From: an uncultured Bacteroidota bacterium
GTDB taxonomy: Bacteria; Bacteroidota; Bacteroidia; Chitinophagales; Chitinophagaceae
Assembly: GCA_903903635.1 (NCBI GenBank)
Contig: CAIUZK010000256.1
Span: 1-64,000, forward strand
Reading direction: 5' to 3'
Length of the DNA stretch: 64,000 nucleotides
The notes under the pieces were generated by a model. The model did not search any database. It was not told the DNA's origin and was given only the letters and a program-made list of their open reading frames with translations. Position numbers and translations under genes: made by a program. Position 1 is the first letter of the stretch; each line of letters starts with the position of its first letter. Positions 19,501 through 29,097 of the stretch are shown piece after piece.

Positions 19501-22500
19501 CCGGTTGTTGCCAATGTATAAGTTATGGTTGCTGATCCTGTAGCTGCGCCCGTAACCACACCAAATCCTGAAACAGGTGCAACCGCACTGTTGCTGCTGC
19601 TCCAAGAGCCACCTGGAGTAAGATCACTCACACTAAGATTCTGGTAAAGACATACATGATGCGAAGGACCGGTAATTGGAGTAGGCAATGAATTTACAGT
19701 AAGTGTTCTGTATGCCTTACAACCTGTAAAAGGATTCAGATATTCTATCAGACCGCTGGTAGATGCTGCCACGCCGGTAACGATACCTGTTGTTGATCCT
19801 ACACTGCATACAGCAGGTGTAAGCGAACTCCAGTTACCTCCAAGAGAGGTATCAGTCAGCAATATTGTTTGACCAATACATACCACTGAATCGCCAATAA
19901 TATCCGACATTGGGTTAATCACGATTGGTGTTGTTTTAAAGCAACCGCTTGCGCCGCCATAACTGATAACTACTGTTCCTGAAGCAATACCATGAACCTC
20001 ACCGGTAGCGCTTATGGTAGCCAGTATTGGGTTACCGCTGCTCCATATACCACCTGGTGTGATATCTGTCAATAATATGGAATCACGCACGCAAACATTA
20101 GATGGACCGGCTATAGGGGCAGGAGGCGCCAATACGGTAAATACTGTAGTGGCAGCGCACAAGCCAACTGTATAACTGATAGTAACCGGACCTGTAAGTG
20201 ATGGACCCGTTGTTATAATACCCGTACTTGCGACTATCGATGCAACCAGAGGTATCGTGCTGCTCCATGCGCCACCTGGCGTAGGATCGGTCATAACAGC
20301 GCCATAACCAACGCAAACATTGGCTGGGCCAAAGATAGGCGACGGTGTAGGATTAACTGTTATTGGCATTGAGCGCGCGCAACCTGTAGGAAGTGTATAA
20401 GTTACACTCGCTGCTCCTGGTAACAGTCCATAAACATTACCTGTAGTAGGAGTAATGGTAGCGGTAGTTATCGGAGCAATAGTCCATGCACCGCCTGGTG
20501 ATGTTGAACTTAAGGTTACGGTAGAAAACTGGCATACATGCGTAGTACCGGTAATGGATGACGGTAATGGATTAACGGTTACGCTTGCAGTAGCCGAACA
20601 ACCCAGCACTGTATAGGATACTATACTTGGGCTACCGGCAACATTACCCGTTAACACCCCTGTAATAGCATTAATAGATCCATAGGTAGTAGGAGATATG
20701 CTCCATGAACCACCCGGTGTTACATCGCCTAATGCCAGGGTTGAGCCTACGCACACATCAAATGAAGGTGCGGTAATCGGCGCAGGCAATGGATTAATAG
20801 TTACAAATGCCCAGTTTCTACATCCTGTGGCGGTAATGGTATATAATATAGTAGCCACAGTTTGTGTTGATCCGCCGGTAATTATCGCGGTTACATTTCC
20901 TGTTGCCGGATTTACTGTAGCAAGTGATGTTGAGCCTGGAGCAACCGACCACGTACCACCTGGTGTACCATCATGTAGCACGGTAGAACCACCCTGGCAT
21001 ATTGTAAAGGTAGTAGCAGTAACCAATGCAGGCTGTGGATTTACTGAAATCACCTTAACCACGGTACAACCCGATCCAAGTGAATAAGTAATGGTATCAA
21101 CACCCGTATTGTTACCTACTACATGACCATTCAGCGAACCAACGGTAGCAACTATTGAAGTGCTTCCTGTCCATATACCTCCTGGCACAGCGTCAGACAA
21201 TGTAATTGAATCTGCAACGCAAACTGTGGAAGGTCCGAGAATAGTTGTAGGAGAACTGCTCACATTTATTGCCACGGTGCTTGAACATCCTGCAGGTGCA
21301 GGAGAAGTACAGGTAATGGTAACCGGACCACCGGTACTAATACCTGTTACAATACCTGTAGTGGCACCAATTGTAGCAGTACCAGGCGCACTGCTGGTCC
21401 AGGTCGAACCAGGTATGCTGCTCACCTCTGTCATGGTTGCACCCACACATAATGCGGTAGGTCCGGTAATTACGGGCAATGGATTAACAATTATGGTAGC
21501 CGTACCGGTCATCGTTCTGCTGCAACTTGTAGGATAAGTTGCAACAACTGAATACACACCGGCAGCTAATACAGGTCCGAAATCAAGTACAAGACCTGTA
21601 CCTGATAATATTGGTCCGGTAAGTACTCCCAGCAATTTCAACTGGTAAGTAGCTCCTACTGTCGATCCGGAGAGATAAATATGTGGTGCTGTACCACCGG
21701 CACAATAGCTGCCTCCACCCGTTACACTAAACAATGGTGGTATCGGATTTACTGTTATTACAGTAGTAATGGAACAGCCTGTGGCCAGTGTATATTTCAC
21801 AGTGGCTGTACCGGCAAGTATACCGACAAAGACACCGCCACTAGGTGAAATAGTTCCCTGTGCAGGGTTCATACTCACCCACGTTCCACCCGCCGACGGA
21901 TCGGTAAGCGTAATAGTAGAGTTAACGCAAACAGTTGTCGGACCTGCAATTGCCAGTGGCAACGCATTCACATTCACTGTGGTCATCCTTATGCATCCTG
22001 TAGGAGCTGTATAAGTAAACACCTGTGGTCCTGCACTGATACCGAGCACGATTCCTGTTACCGCACCAATAGATGCATTAACTACAGCTGCTGTTCCCCA
22101 TGTTCCGCCTGGTGAGGTCGGATCGGCAAGGGTAATAGTACTACCAACGCACACAACAGGTGATGAAGGTGTTATCGGACCAGGCATTGGACTAACAGTA
22201 ACAACAACTGAAGCAGAACAGCCTACTCCCAGTGCATAAGTAACAGTAGCGGTTCCTGGAGCTACTCCAGTCACGGTAGCGGTTGTTACACCACCTATTA
22301 TTGTAGCAATTGTTGTAGGCGTTATCGTCCAGATACCACCCGAAATAACATCATTTAATATAGTGGTCATACCCTGGCACACAGTAAGTATACCGGTAGG
22401 GGTAGGAGGAGTTGTCTGCACAGTTACAGTAAATGTTCTGTAACATCCTGCAGCGCCTGGTCCTGTATAAGTAATAGTCTGAGGGCCAACACTCGTACCT

Positions 22501-24920
22501 GTTACTACGCCACCCGATGAAACGTTGGCATGCACACCAATAGAAGGTCCCCATGTTCCGCCAAAGGTAGCATCGGTAAGTGTTATCGTAGTTCCTACGC
22601 AAAGCGTGTGCGGGCCGGATATAGTATCAGGCAACGGACTAACATTCACCGTAGTGGTGATCTTACATCCGTTAAGATTGGTATAAGTTACAACCGATGA
22701 ACCTACATTAACTCCGGTTACTATACCTGTAGTTGCTCCTATGGTAATGTTTGGCGGGGTACATGCCCATGTACCTCCCGGATCCAGATCCATCAATATT
22801 AAAGTTGATCCAAGACAAACATCCGTAGATCCTAAAATTGCCGGTGGCAATGGATTAATGGTTATTGCGTAGGTTGCGGCACAGCCCATGGCATTAACAT
22901 AAGATATTACATCTGTACCTGCGCTGATACCAATAACGGTATCTGTAGTTGCTGCGAGCGGTGCCATACAGCCTGCATTACCCACAACTGACAGCCATGA
23001 TCCGCCGGCGGTAGCATCGGATAATATAATATAATCGCCCACACAAACATGTATCGGACCTGAAATAGGTGTTGGTATCGGATTCACAGTAAAGTTAGCG
23101 GTAACACTACAACCTGCCGCTGTAGTATAGGTTACTGTTACTACTCCGGCGGCTATCCCGGCTAATACTCCGGTAGCAGAATTAATGGTTCCGGTTGCTA
23201 ATGGCGAACAACTCCATGTACCTCCGGGTGTGATATCCAGTAGATTGAGTGTCCCTCCCACGCATACGCTGGTCGATGACGAAACAATTGCGCTTGGTGT
23301 CGGACTGACAGTGACCGATCGTACTACATAACAACCGGTACTTGTAACTGTATAAGTAACAGTAGCTGTCCCTGCTGCTATACCGGTTACTACGCCGGTA
23401 GTACTGCCAACACTTATTATACCCGAACTCACACTCCAGGTACCTCCGGGTGTAGCATCATATAATGTTGTGGTATAACTCACGCACATCAGTGCGGTTC
23501 CCGTTATCGCTAAGGGGTTGGGGTTAACCGTGACGGGTGCCCATACACGACAACTGCCTCCTAATGTATAGGTAACAATTGCCGTAGTACTTACTGCCAC
23601 TCCCGTTAGTATTCCCGTTGTTGATGTCACACTGGCAAGAGCAGGGTTACTGCTCGACCAGGTACCGCCTCCTATACCATCAGTCAATGTAAGCGTGGAA
23701 CCCAGGCAGACCTGTATAGGCGAGGGCGCTATTGGTGTAGGCATTGCGAATAGTGTAACATGTATCGTATCCGTCCTTGTACATCCGCTGGCATCGGTAG
23801 TTTTCACCCAATAGTTCGTCGAAACTGTTGGTGTAGCTATGGGCGATGAGCAGGTAGAACAACTCAGTGTTGAAGATGGCCCCCATAAATAAGTTATGGG
23901 TGTATATAAAGATGTAGCGCCGGCAGTAAGCGTAAGACTGGTACCGGAGCATATAGCAGTATCATGCGTAGGACTCGTAACAAGCGAAGTGGGCACTACC
24001 CTGGTATACAGTGTATCCGGACATCCATAACCTGAATATGGTGTAAGCACCACAGCATAGGTGGCGGTAACCGTAGGTGAAGTAATAACTATTGATTGCC
24101 CTGAACCTACGAATGCCCAGGTTGTAGAGTCATACCAGTTATAAGCCGAAAATCCATCAGGACCCAAAAGCGTGGTAGTACCCGATGCACAAGTAATCAG
24201 TGAATTGGCATAAAATCCGCAGCTCATATCAACATAACCATAACCAAAGTGACCCGATTGGGTACATCCTGATGCAGTAAACTGAACAGTAACGGTATGA
24301 CCGCCCAAGCCAGGGAATTTCATATTACCCATGGTCCAGGTTTTATAATATACATCGGCTGCTCCTGAATAGAGAGAAGTAACCATCGACAACAAAAAGC
24401 CGGGCTGCGTGCCATCCCCAACATAGGTATAAGAGTCACAGGCAATAGCTGGTCCGCCAAGTGAGTCAAATGCTTTTACAACAAAACGAGGTTCTGTCCA
24501 ATAGGTGTGACCAGCTGTTGGGTTTTCCAAAACCGCTGCATACCTGTATAACAGACTGTAAACTCCTGGTCCGGTTGGTACATGCACATTATATTCTGCA
24601 CGCATTGTTGCATAATAACCAGAATCCTTTCCCAGCCTTAGCGAATGAGCGCCTCCACCTGCAGGTGCTACTACCGGAAATCCACCATAGTAGTCAGTAG
24701 CAGGCATAGTGGTTATGGTATGCAAACCCGGCACGGCCGCAGTAGCAGAAAGTGTATAGGTTGGCGGAACCGCACCCGGACTTGAACAAGTACCTCGGTA
24801 ATACAACCAGTTGGCTGTGGTACCCAGCTCAAAGTCAATATTAGTAGGGCATTGGGCCTGTGCCTGAAACAGAAATCCCAGAATAAAGAGGGGGAGAATA
24901 AGTGTAATTTTACGGTTCAT
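16578..24920 (-). CDS. Giant BIG2/Ig-repeat surface protein with T9SS type A sorting domain
   Basis: A 2780-residue reading from the ATG at 24918-24920, chosen because it starts a clean signal peptide (MNRKITLILPLFILGFLFQA); an upstream ATG adds 14 residues of no obvious use. After an N-terminal jelly-roll-like region (to about 230) and one or two Ig domains come about 25 BIG2-like repeats of 75-85 residues. Each follows the scheme CVGxxxxLxDxTPGGTW, then TGxVxGxxxGT, then ITYTxxxGC. The first and last cysteines recur in nearly all repeats. Two variant Ig units (GGGSYCAGG, GGGSFCAGG) and three PKD-like units with PNDTVC follow. The last 90 residues (VVPNPNKGDFIVKG to VFHLVIEQ) are a type A sorting domain, so export by T9SS and surface anchoring or release are expected. 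The ligand is unknown. A strong terminator follows. Confidence 0.9.
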   Translation of the reverse strand: MNRKITLILPLFILGFLFQAQAQCPTNIDFELGTTANWLYYRGTCSSPGAVPPTYTLSATAAVPGLHTITTMPATDYYGGFPVVAPAGGGAHSLRLGKDSGYYATMRAEYNVHVPTGPGVYSLLYRYAAVLENPTAGHTYWTEPRFVVKAFDSLGGPAIACDSYTYVGDGTQPGFLLSMVTSLYSGAADVYYKTWTMGNMKFPGLGGHTVTVQFTASGCTQSGHFGYGYVDMSCGFYANSLITCASGTTTLLGPDGFSAYNWYDSTTWAFVGSGQSIVITSPTVTATYAVVLTPYSGYGCPDTLYTRVVPTSLVTSPTHDTAICSGTSLTLTAGATSLYTPITYLWGPSSTLSCSTCSSPIATPTVSTNYWVKTTDASGCTRTDTIHVTLFAMPTPIAPSPIQVCLGSTLTLTDGIGGGTWSSSNPALASVTSTTGILTGVAVSTTAIVTYTLGGSCRVWAPVTVNPNPLAITGTALMCVSYTTTLYDATPGGTWSVSSGIISVGSTTGVVTGIAAGTATVTYTVTSTGCYVVRSVTVSPTPSAIVSSSTSVCVGGTLNLLDITPGGTWSCSPLATGTINSATGVLAGIAAGVVTVTYTTAAGCSVTANFTVNPIPTPISGPIHVCVGDYIILSDATAGGSWLSVVGNAGCMAPLAATTDTVIGISAGTDVISYVNAMGCAATYAITINPLPPAILGSTDVCLGSTLILMDLDPGGTWACTPPNITIGATTGIVTGVNVGSSVVTYTNLNGCKITTTVNVSPLPDTISGPHTLCVGTTITLTDATFGGTWGPSIGVHANVSSGGVVTGTSVGPQTITYTGPGAAGCYRTFTVTVQTTPPTPTGILTVCQGMTTILNDVISGGIWTITPTTIATIIGGVTTATVTGVAPGTATVTYALGVGCSASVVVTVSPMPGPITPSSPVVCVGSTITLADPTSPGGTWGTAAVVNASIGAVTGIVLGISAGPQVFTYTAPTGCIRMTTVNVNALPLAIAGPTTVCVNSTITLTDPSAGGTWVSMNPAQGTISPSGGVFVGILAGTATVKYTLATGCSITTVITVNPIPPLFSVTGGGSYCAGGTAPHIYLSGSTVGATYQLKLLGVLTGPILSGTGLVLDFGPVLAAGVYSVVATYPTSCSRTMTGTATIIVNPLPVITGPTALCVGATMTEVSSIPGSTWTSSAPGTATIGATTGIVTGISTGGPVTITCTSPAPAGCSSTVAINVSSSPTTILGPSTVCVADSITLSDAVPGGIWTGSTSIVATVGSLNGHVVGNNTGVDTITYSLGSGCTVVKVISVNPQPALVTATTFTICQGGSTVLHDGTPGGTWSVAPGSTSLATVNPATGNVTAIITGGSTQTVATILYTITATGCRNWAFVTINPLPAPITAPSFDVCVGSTLALGDVTPGGSWSISPTTYGSINAITGVLTGNVAGSPSIVSYTVLGCSATASVTVNPLPSSITGTTHVCQFSTVTLSSTSPGGAWTIAPITTATITPTTGNVYGLLPGAASVTYTLPTGCARSMPITVNPTPSPIFGPANVCVGYGAVMTDPTPGGAWSSTIPLVASIVASTGIITTGPSLTGPVTISYTVGLCAATTVFTVLAPPAPIAGPSNVCVRDSILLTDITPGGIWSSGNPILATISATGEVHGIASGTVVISYGGASGCFKTTPIVINPMSDIIGDSVVCIGQTILLTDTSLGGNWSSLTPAVCSVGSTTGIVTGVAASTSGLIEYLNPFTGCKAYRTLTVNSLPTPITGPSHHVCLYQNLSVSDLTPGGSWSSSNSAVAPVSGFGVVTGAATGSATITYTLATTGCFVTYAVTVDSLPANIVGPDNMCVGSSATYTDGSGAGTWLSTVPAYASFITGSLLSGLAVGTTIVSFTLTSTGCVTSKPVNIINPPSAITSTGPAVMCVGSGITLYDATPLGTWSSSAPATAYIDATTGYVTGLLPGTATITYSTGLGCNATTVVTVNPTPGGIAPINICVGDTRTLSTYPFGGTWTSSIPFTATIGSSSGLVTGMNPGTTVITYTLGTGCALTTNVNVDPSPPAITGIPSVCVGQYSLLADALPGGTWASSNTSAGTVDATGNVYGVAPGTTDITYTMSGTVCPATMHVTVNPVPYPITGVLQVCVGLTTTLHDAIPGTGWSSLNPGVATVSTSGVVTGIAAGTSDIVFTLGASCFVTATVTVIANPAAISGTDSVCQGQFLFFTDATPSGKWVSSDTLVATIDSVTGVMGALLPGYSTIKYTVNGCSAYHPVTVDVQPAPITGNPIVCIGGTSHLYDATPTGLWTSTYPAIAPVNSTGIVFGNALGASTITYTIYPGGCKSTLNVNVVPLPVIYNVIGGGSFCAGGSGVLIGLSNSAVGVNYMLYRGTTATGTFAGTGSPISFGLQTVGGTYTVVATTTATGCSVAMSGSVTITVIPTVTPAVTITPTPNDTVCAGTAVTFAPNPVNGGAGPVYQWSVNGTLVSTSNTYAFIPANGDVVSVTMTSNAVCPLPATGTGSMTMTVQPFVNPSVSIAANPNDTVCQGTIVSVTANPVRGGSAPLYTWMLDGAISGTGSVYTYVPVNHDVIYCIMNSNYPCRLSNADTSANIVFKIDTALMPVVSISVSPNTLISAGQPVTMTASVVNGGSAPTYQWYNNSIPAAAATNAVYVNSTLTTQENDSVSVQVTNNDLCKATGHQWVFIQVANVGVHNLTNTNSDISVVPNPNKGDFIVKGTLGTLADETVSLEITDVLGQVVYNGKVLAKNGKLNEHVNLGSGIANGMYMLSVRTSAESKVFHLVIEQ

Positions 24921-25412
24921 AATACTATATATAAGAAAGCTAAAAAACAATTTGTTCATCAAAAATTAATACAACAACACACCCTTTAGAAAATATAATT
25001 ATCTTAAAGATGTAGCAAGTTATATAAACTTTAGGAATTTCAAAAGATTTTTACGAAAATCGATCGAATTCCTGCTTAAATTAACCCCCTACTTATAAAA
25101 TATTTTATATCCAAATGTCTAACAGGAGACCCTATTTTACTATAAGGCGTTAATTTAGGAATAAATGTTAGGCTTGAAAACAAATATATTTTGTTATGTT
25201 ACAACTTTGATACTGTAAGACTGAAAATGCTTCAATCCTTATCTAAATAATTCACAACAAAGAAATATTTTTACCATACATTGCTTGAGTTGACTAATTT
25301 CATTATCTATTTATTTCATATTTTTAATACACACACCACAGCAACTACTTTAAAATATAATACCTCGACTACTAACTTTACGGAGAATATACCTGTTATT
25401 TCCAACAAAAAT
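24921..25412. other. AT-rich divergent intergenic region
   Basis: About 490 bp between the minus-strand adhesin gene and the plus-strand HPt gene. It is strongly AT-rich and must hold both promoters. I see no ORF, RNA gene or clear repeat. Confidence 0.5.
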
Positions 25413-25420
25413 TATCTTTG
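25413..25420 (+). promoter_or_regulatory. -7 box TATCTTTG upstream of the HPt gene
   Basis: Exact match to the Bacteroidota -7 consensus TAnnTTTG. Transcription would begin around 25425-25428, which makes the GTG at 25431 an unlikely start and supports the ATG at 25476. No clear -33 TTG is seen. Confidence 0.5.
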
Positions 25421-25475
25421 CCTTTAAAACGTGAATTCGGCTCGTGATATTGGATTTGCATATTATAAAAATACT

Positions 25476-25823
25476 ATGACTGAACCAAGCACTAAATTAT
25501 ATGATCTTTCCCTGATACAATCAATGGGAAGCGAGGATCCCAAATTCGAAAAAAACATTATCAACTTATTTATTGATACTATGCCCTCTGTTATGGCAGA
25601 ACTCACCAGTGCCAATAATGCCAGGAACCTGGAACTGGTAAAAAAAATAGTCCATAAAATGAAATCAAGTATAGACCTTATGGGCATTACCCAAATTAAA
25701 AAAATGATAATTGCCATCGAAAAACTGGATTCCCCCGGCACTGAGCTTAATGCTTTAATACAATCAATAGGCGACACCCTGCCAAAGGTTTATACCCAGC
25801 TTGGCCAGATCACGTACCCATAA
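25476..25823 (+). CDS. HPt (histidine phosphotransfer) domain protein
   Basis: A 115-residue protein made of a single four-helix HPt domain. The phospho-accepting histidine is probably His60 in IVHKMKSSIDLMG, which matches the family HxxKSS pattern. Such proteins relay phosphate between a hybrid histidine kinase and a response regulator in the cytoplasm. No kinase or regulator gene is adjacent, so it is an orphan relay with a partner elsewhere. Start: the ATG at 25476 is preferred to a GTG 45 nt upstream because the -7 box at 25413 would place transcription start almost at that GTG. It is monocistronic in appearance; the next gene begins 157 nt later with its own -7 box. Confidence 0.8.
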   Translation: MTEPSTKLYDLSLIQSMGSEDPKFEKNIINLFIDTMPSVMAELTSANNARNLELVKKIVHKMKSSIDLMGITQIKKMIIAIEKLDSPGTELNALIQSIGDTLPKVYTQLGQITYP

Positions 25824-25968
25824 CATTCCAACTTCAGCGAACCTGAATCAACGCAATTATAATTTCATTGCTTATTACATGCGCCTTGCCTGCTTAATTA
25901 CCGCTTGCCGCGAAAGGTGGCACTAATTTTAATTCGTCACATATTCGTTCCTTATCCGTCAATTCAGC

Positions 25969-25976
25969 TATATTTG
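25969..25976 (+). promoter_or_regulatory. -7 box TATATTTG directly before the MscS gene
   Basis: Exact TAnnTTTG, followed by four bases and ATG at 25981. This geometry puts the transcription start at or next to the first ATG: either a leaderless mRNA or use of the second ATG at 25993. Confidence 0.55.
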
Positions 25977-25980
25977 ACTT

Positions 25981-28404
25981 ATGAGTCACCTAATGAAAAA
26001 GGAAGATCATCTGCTTGCGCGACTTCTCTGTTGCGCCTGTTTCCTTTTTCTCCTGGCCCTGTTACCCCAACGGCTTCAGGCACGGCATGCTAAAGACACT
26101 GTTCATTTCAAACTCTCGGTAGCCGAAAAGAAATCGCTGGTATTATCCGATAGCGTATTGAACGAAATTGGCCTGGACAGCCTGCTCAATAAAGTCCAGA
26201 ATGTTCACCTCACGCTCGATCAGATCAACAATGCGACAAGTCTGGGTTTTGATCTGCGTGATCTTATAAAAAACTATGCCGAAATAGATTCAAACATTGA
26301 CAACATCAGCGATAATCTGACGATGTATAACCAGATACTTGATGTAAAGAACCTGCAGATGTTTGAAGTGTTGCTGGCCGACCTCCAGGGGCAGGTGGCC
26401 GAATGGCGCGCAATGCTCATAGACTACAACAAGCAGCTTACCGCCATGGGTGGCGAAATGACCGCTTTCAGAAAAGACACCGTATTAAAGTCACTCCTTG
26501 CCGATTCCGCTTTTAAGTCCATCTACCCTGTCGAAATCACTGATCTCAAAACAAAATGGCGTGCTGCAAAAAAATCGATAAACGAGAACCAGTCCATCAT
26601 CAAGCAATGGCTGGCTATAACCACTAATGAATATTTTGAAACAATCGATCTTCAGAATAAACTCAAAAGTCTGCTGCGTAAAATTAGTTTACAATCTCTG
26701 GGCAAGGAATATGATTACCTGTGGAATATACACAGTAAAACAATTGGCCAGAGCGCCGAAGCCAGCCAACTGGCGCAAAGATCCTATCATGGTCAGCGCA
26801 GGATACTGATAGATTACTTCAGGCGACATTGGGAATACCAGTTCTGGATGCTCATCTGCGGCCTGTTATTCGGATTATGGGTTTGGTTTAACTTCAGAAA
26901 AGTAAATGGCTTAAGAAAAACAGATACGCCCGGCCTCCAGTCCTTAATTTTTATTAATAAATTACCTGTGCTGCCCGCCATAGTTGTGCTGCTTAACCTG
27001 GCGCCTTTTTTCGATATACACCCGCCCACTGCTTACGTGGAGATAACAGGTCTCCTGCTTGTAATAGCCGTTACCTTTCTTAATTTCAAAACATGGCCGC
27101 GGAACTTGTTTTATTTCTGGCTCATTATTGTTGCATGCTATATCGCATTTTCGCTTACAGGCACATTTTTCACACCTACCTTGGGCTTCCGGATATTGTT
27201 GCTTTCGTTGAATATCGCCGCTGTTTTGTTCTCAGTTGTATGGATAAGAAAACTCTACAGGCACACCTTGCTTTTTTCAACAATGATCAAAGTAGTATCC
27301 GTTATTTTCCTGCTGCTCAATATTACTTCCATCGGCTGCAACCTTTTTGGTCGCTTGAGTCTGGCTAAAATATTCAGTGTTACCGCCGTATATGGTCTTA
27401 CCCAGATCATCGGACTTACCGTGTTCATACAAATAATGCTGGAAGCCTTTCATTTGCAAACCATCGTAAACCAGCTCAAGGGCGGACTAATAGCAAAACT
27501 GAATTTTCACCGCATACAAAAATTACTGAACAGATTGCTGATGGCAACCTCCATATGTTTGTGGACGATAGTATTTACCATAAGCCTGAATGTTTATAAT
27601 GCTGCGTTTACATGGATCACCGCATTTTTGGTTAAGCAAAGAAAAATCGGCACTACAACCTTTGAAATCGGAAGCATATTGATGTTCATTCTGATCATCT
27701 ATATTTCCAACCTTTTGCAGCAGGGTGTTGGTTCTTTGCTGGGCAAATCTGAAGGCGCCTGGGACCCCGATGTAAAAAAGAATGGCAGCCGTCTTGCTAT
27801 GACCCGCCTGGTTTTAATCGTACTCGGATTCCTCATTGCCGTAGCTGCTTCAGGATTACCTGTTGATAAGATCACTATTGTATTGGGTGCCCTTGGTGTA
27901 GGTATCGGACTTGGCTTGCAGGGCATTGTCAATAACCTCGTATCTGGTGTCATTCTCATTTTCGAGCAGCCGTTCAGAATAGGCGATTATATACAGATCG
28001 GCGATAAAAGAGGACGGGTACTGGACATAGGTATCCGCTCCAGCAGAATGGTGATGGAAGAAGGCGCGGAACTGATTATGCCCAACGGCGACCTGCTTTC
28101 GGGTATGGTGGTCAACTGGACAACTCGCAATGATAATGTGCGCATTTCCCTGCCGCTTAATGTCGAGACTTCACACACCTACGACGAAGTCCGGAAAATA
28201 ATTTTCGACGACCTGAAAAATAATAATCATGTAGTGCTTACACCCGCTCCCGAGATCTTACTGAAAAGCCATACAGATAAAATTCTGTCGCTGGATATAC
28301 TGATATGGATAAGCAATGTTCACCAGATGCAAACCATTAAAAGCGAAGTGCTCAAAAGCATTTACGACTGCCTCCTCAAAAACGAAATAAAGATTACTAT
28401 TTAA
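25981..28404 (+). CDS. Large MscS-family mechanosensitive channel (MscK/MscM-like)
   Basis: An 807-residue inner-membrane channel that would release solutes on hypo-osmotic shock. Residues 5-35 look like a signal peptide (the ATG at 25993, MKKEDHLLARLLC, may be the true start). A periplasmic, partly coiled-coil domain spans about 40-280. It is followed by about eleven membrane segments (290-625) and the MscS pore helix and beta domain. The pore helix reads GVGIGLGLQGIVNNLVSG (about 638-656) and is followed by FEQPFRIGDYIQIGD and the C-terminal alpha/beta cage. The long periplasmic and extra-membrane part makes it MscK/YbdG/YnaI-like in architecture rather than small MscS. Its stop codon overlaps the convergent stop of the DUF1003 gene. 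An exact TAnnTTTG box lies four bases before the first ATG. Confidence 0.88.
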   Translation: MSHLMKKEDHLLARLLCCACFLFLLALLPQRLQARHAKDTVHFKLSVAEKKSLVLSDSVLNEIGLDSLLNKVQNVHLTLDQINNATSLGFDLRDLIKNYAEIDSNIDNISDNLTMYNQILDVKNLQMFEVLLADLQGQVAEWRAMLIDYNKQLTAMGGEMTAFRKDTVLKSLLADSAFKSIYPVEITDLKTKWRAAKKSINENQSIIKQWLAITTNEYFETIDLQNKLKSLLRKISLQSLGKEYDYLWNIHSKTIGQSAEASQLAQRSYHGQRRILIDYFRRHWEYQFWMLICGLLFGLWVWFNFRKVNGLRKTDTPGLQSLIFINKLPVLPAIVVLLNLAPFFDIHPPTAYVEITGLLLVIAVTFLNFKTWPRNLFYFWLIIVACYIAFSLTGTFFTPTLGFRILLLSLNIAAVLFSVVWIRKLYRHTLLFSTMIKVVSVIFLLLNITSIGCNLFGRLSLAKIFSVTAVYGLTQIIGLTVFIQIMLEAFHLQTIVNQLKGGLIAKLNFHRIQKLLNRLLMATSICLWTIVFTISLNVYNAAFTWITAFLVKQRKIGTTTFEIGSILMFILIIYISNLLQQGVGSLLGKSEGAWDPDVKKNGSRLAMTRLVLIVLGFLIAVAASGLPVDKITIVLGALGVGIGLGLQGIVNNLVSGVILIFEQPFRIGDYIQIGDKRGRVLDIGIRSSRMVMEEGAELIMPNGDLLSGMVVNWTTRNDNVRISLPLNVETSHTYDEVRKIIFDDLKNNNHVVLTPAPEILLKSHTDKILSLDILIWISNVHQMQTIKSEVLKSIYDCLLKNEIKITI

Positions 28405-28871
28405 GCTACTTTACCTGAATCTTTATCTTCTATTCTCTGAAGTATTTTAAGTATAAGCTCACCTTGGTTTTCAAGGTGAAGCAGAATGGTTTCTATCTCC
28501 TGCTCCGCTTTAATATTCACCTCAAAATCAGCCTCTGCCCTGAACTCGGAGTGGCGCCCCTGCAGGTTCTGACCTACCATGATCAACGGCATCAGAAATA
28601 TCTGGATCATGTTGGAAATAAACAACCATAAAACAAATGCCGGGAACGGATCAAACTGCATGTTCTTTGGGGCAAAAATATTCCACCCCAGCCATATTAT
28701 CGTCCAGACAAGAATAATGAAGAAAAACCCCATAGTACCCACTTTTTCCGTAATAACCACAGCCAGTCTATCCGTGGCCGATAAACTTTGCTGATGCACA
28801 GCGTTTACGTTCACCAGTTTCTTCCTGGTCTTCTTAATTTCTTCAAGAGATCTTACCGGTTTTGTAGCCAT
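28401..28871 (-). CDS. DUF1003 family membrane protein
   Basis: A 156-residue protein matching the DUF1003 layout: DRLAVVITEKVGTMGFFFII, two membrane helices at about 47-68 and 77-100, the linker FDPFPAFVLWLFISN, then IMVGQNLQGRHSEFRAEADF and an acidic helical tail with an NIKAEQEI stretch. The function of the family is unknown. The stop overlaps that of the convergent MscS-type gene by three bases. A -7 box TATATTTG lies 41 nt upstream (minus strand, 28912-28919), giving a leader of about 35 nt. Confidence 0.85.
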   Translation of the reverse strand: MATKPVRSLEEIKKTRKKLVNVNAVHQQSLSATDRLAVVITEKVGTMGFFFIILVWTIIWLGWNIFAPKNMQFDPFPAFVLWLFISNMIQIFLMPLIMVGQNLQGRHSEFRAEADFEVNIKAEQEIETILLHLENQGELILKILQRIEDKDSGKVA

Positions 28872-28911
28872 ATAACTTGAGTTTATTTTTTCTTAAAATT
28901 AATTATTGCAA

Positions 28912-28919
28912 CAAATATA
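28912..28919 (-). promoter_or_regulatory. -7 box TATATTTG of the DUF1003 gene
   Basis: Exact TAnnTTTG on the minus strand, 41 nt from the ATG at 28871. This is a normal leadered arrangement, in contrast to the boxes at 25969, 29086 and 58428. Confidence 0.5.
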
Positions 28920-29085
28920 TTCTATTAGGTTAAGAATATCTTCAAAGAAAGATAAGCCTACAGGTTAATTCCTACACCAAAATGCGCAACTTCTGCGCAA
29001 TTAGGTACCCAAACAATAATCTACATAACTGACATTTATCATCAACCTACCTGATATTGGTCAATAGCATTACTTATGCACCTCA

Positions 29086-29093
29086 TAATTTTG
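29086..29093 (+). promoter_or_regulatory. -7 box TAATTTTG directly before the 80-residue gene
   Basis: Exact TAnnTTTG followed by four bases (TAGT) and ATG at 29098, the same geometry as at 25969 and 58428. It suggests a leaderless transcript, since no alternative ATG with a plausible product lies close downstream. Confidence 0.55.
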
Positions 29094-29097
29094 TAGT

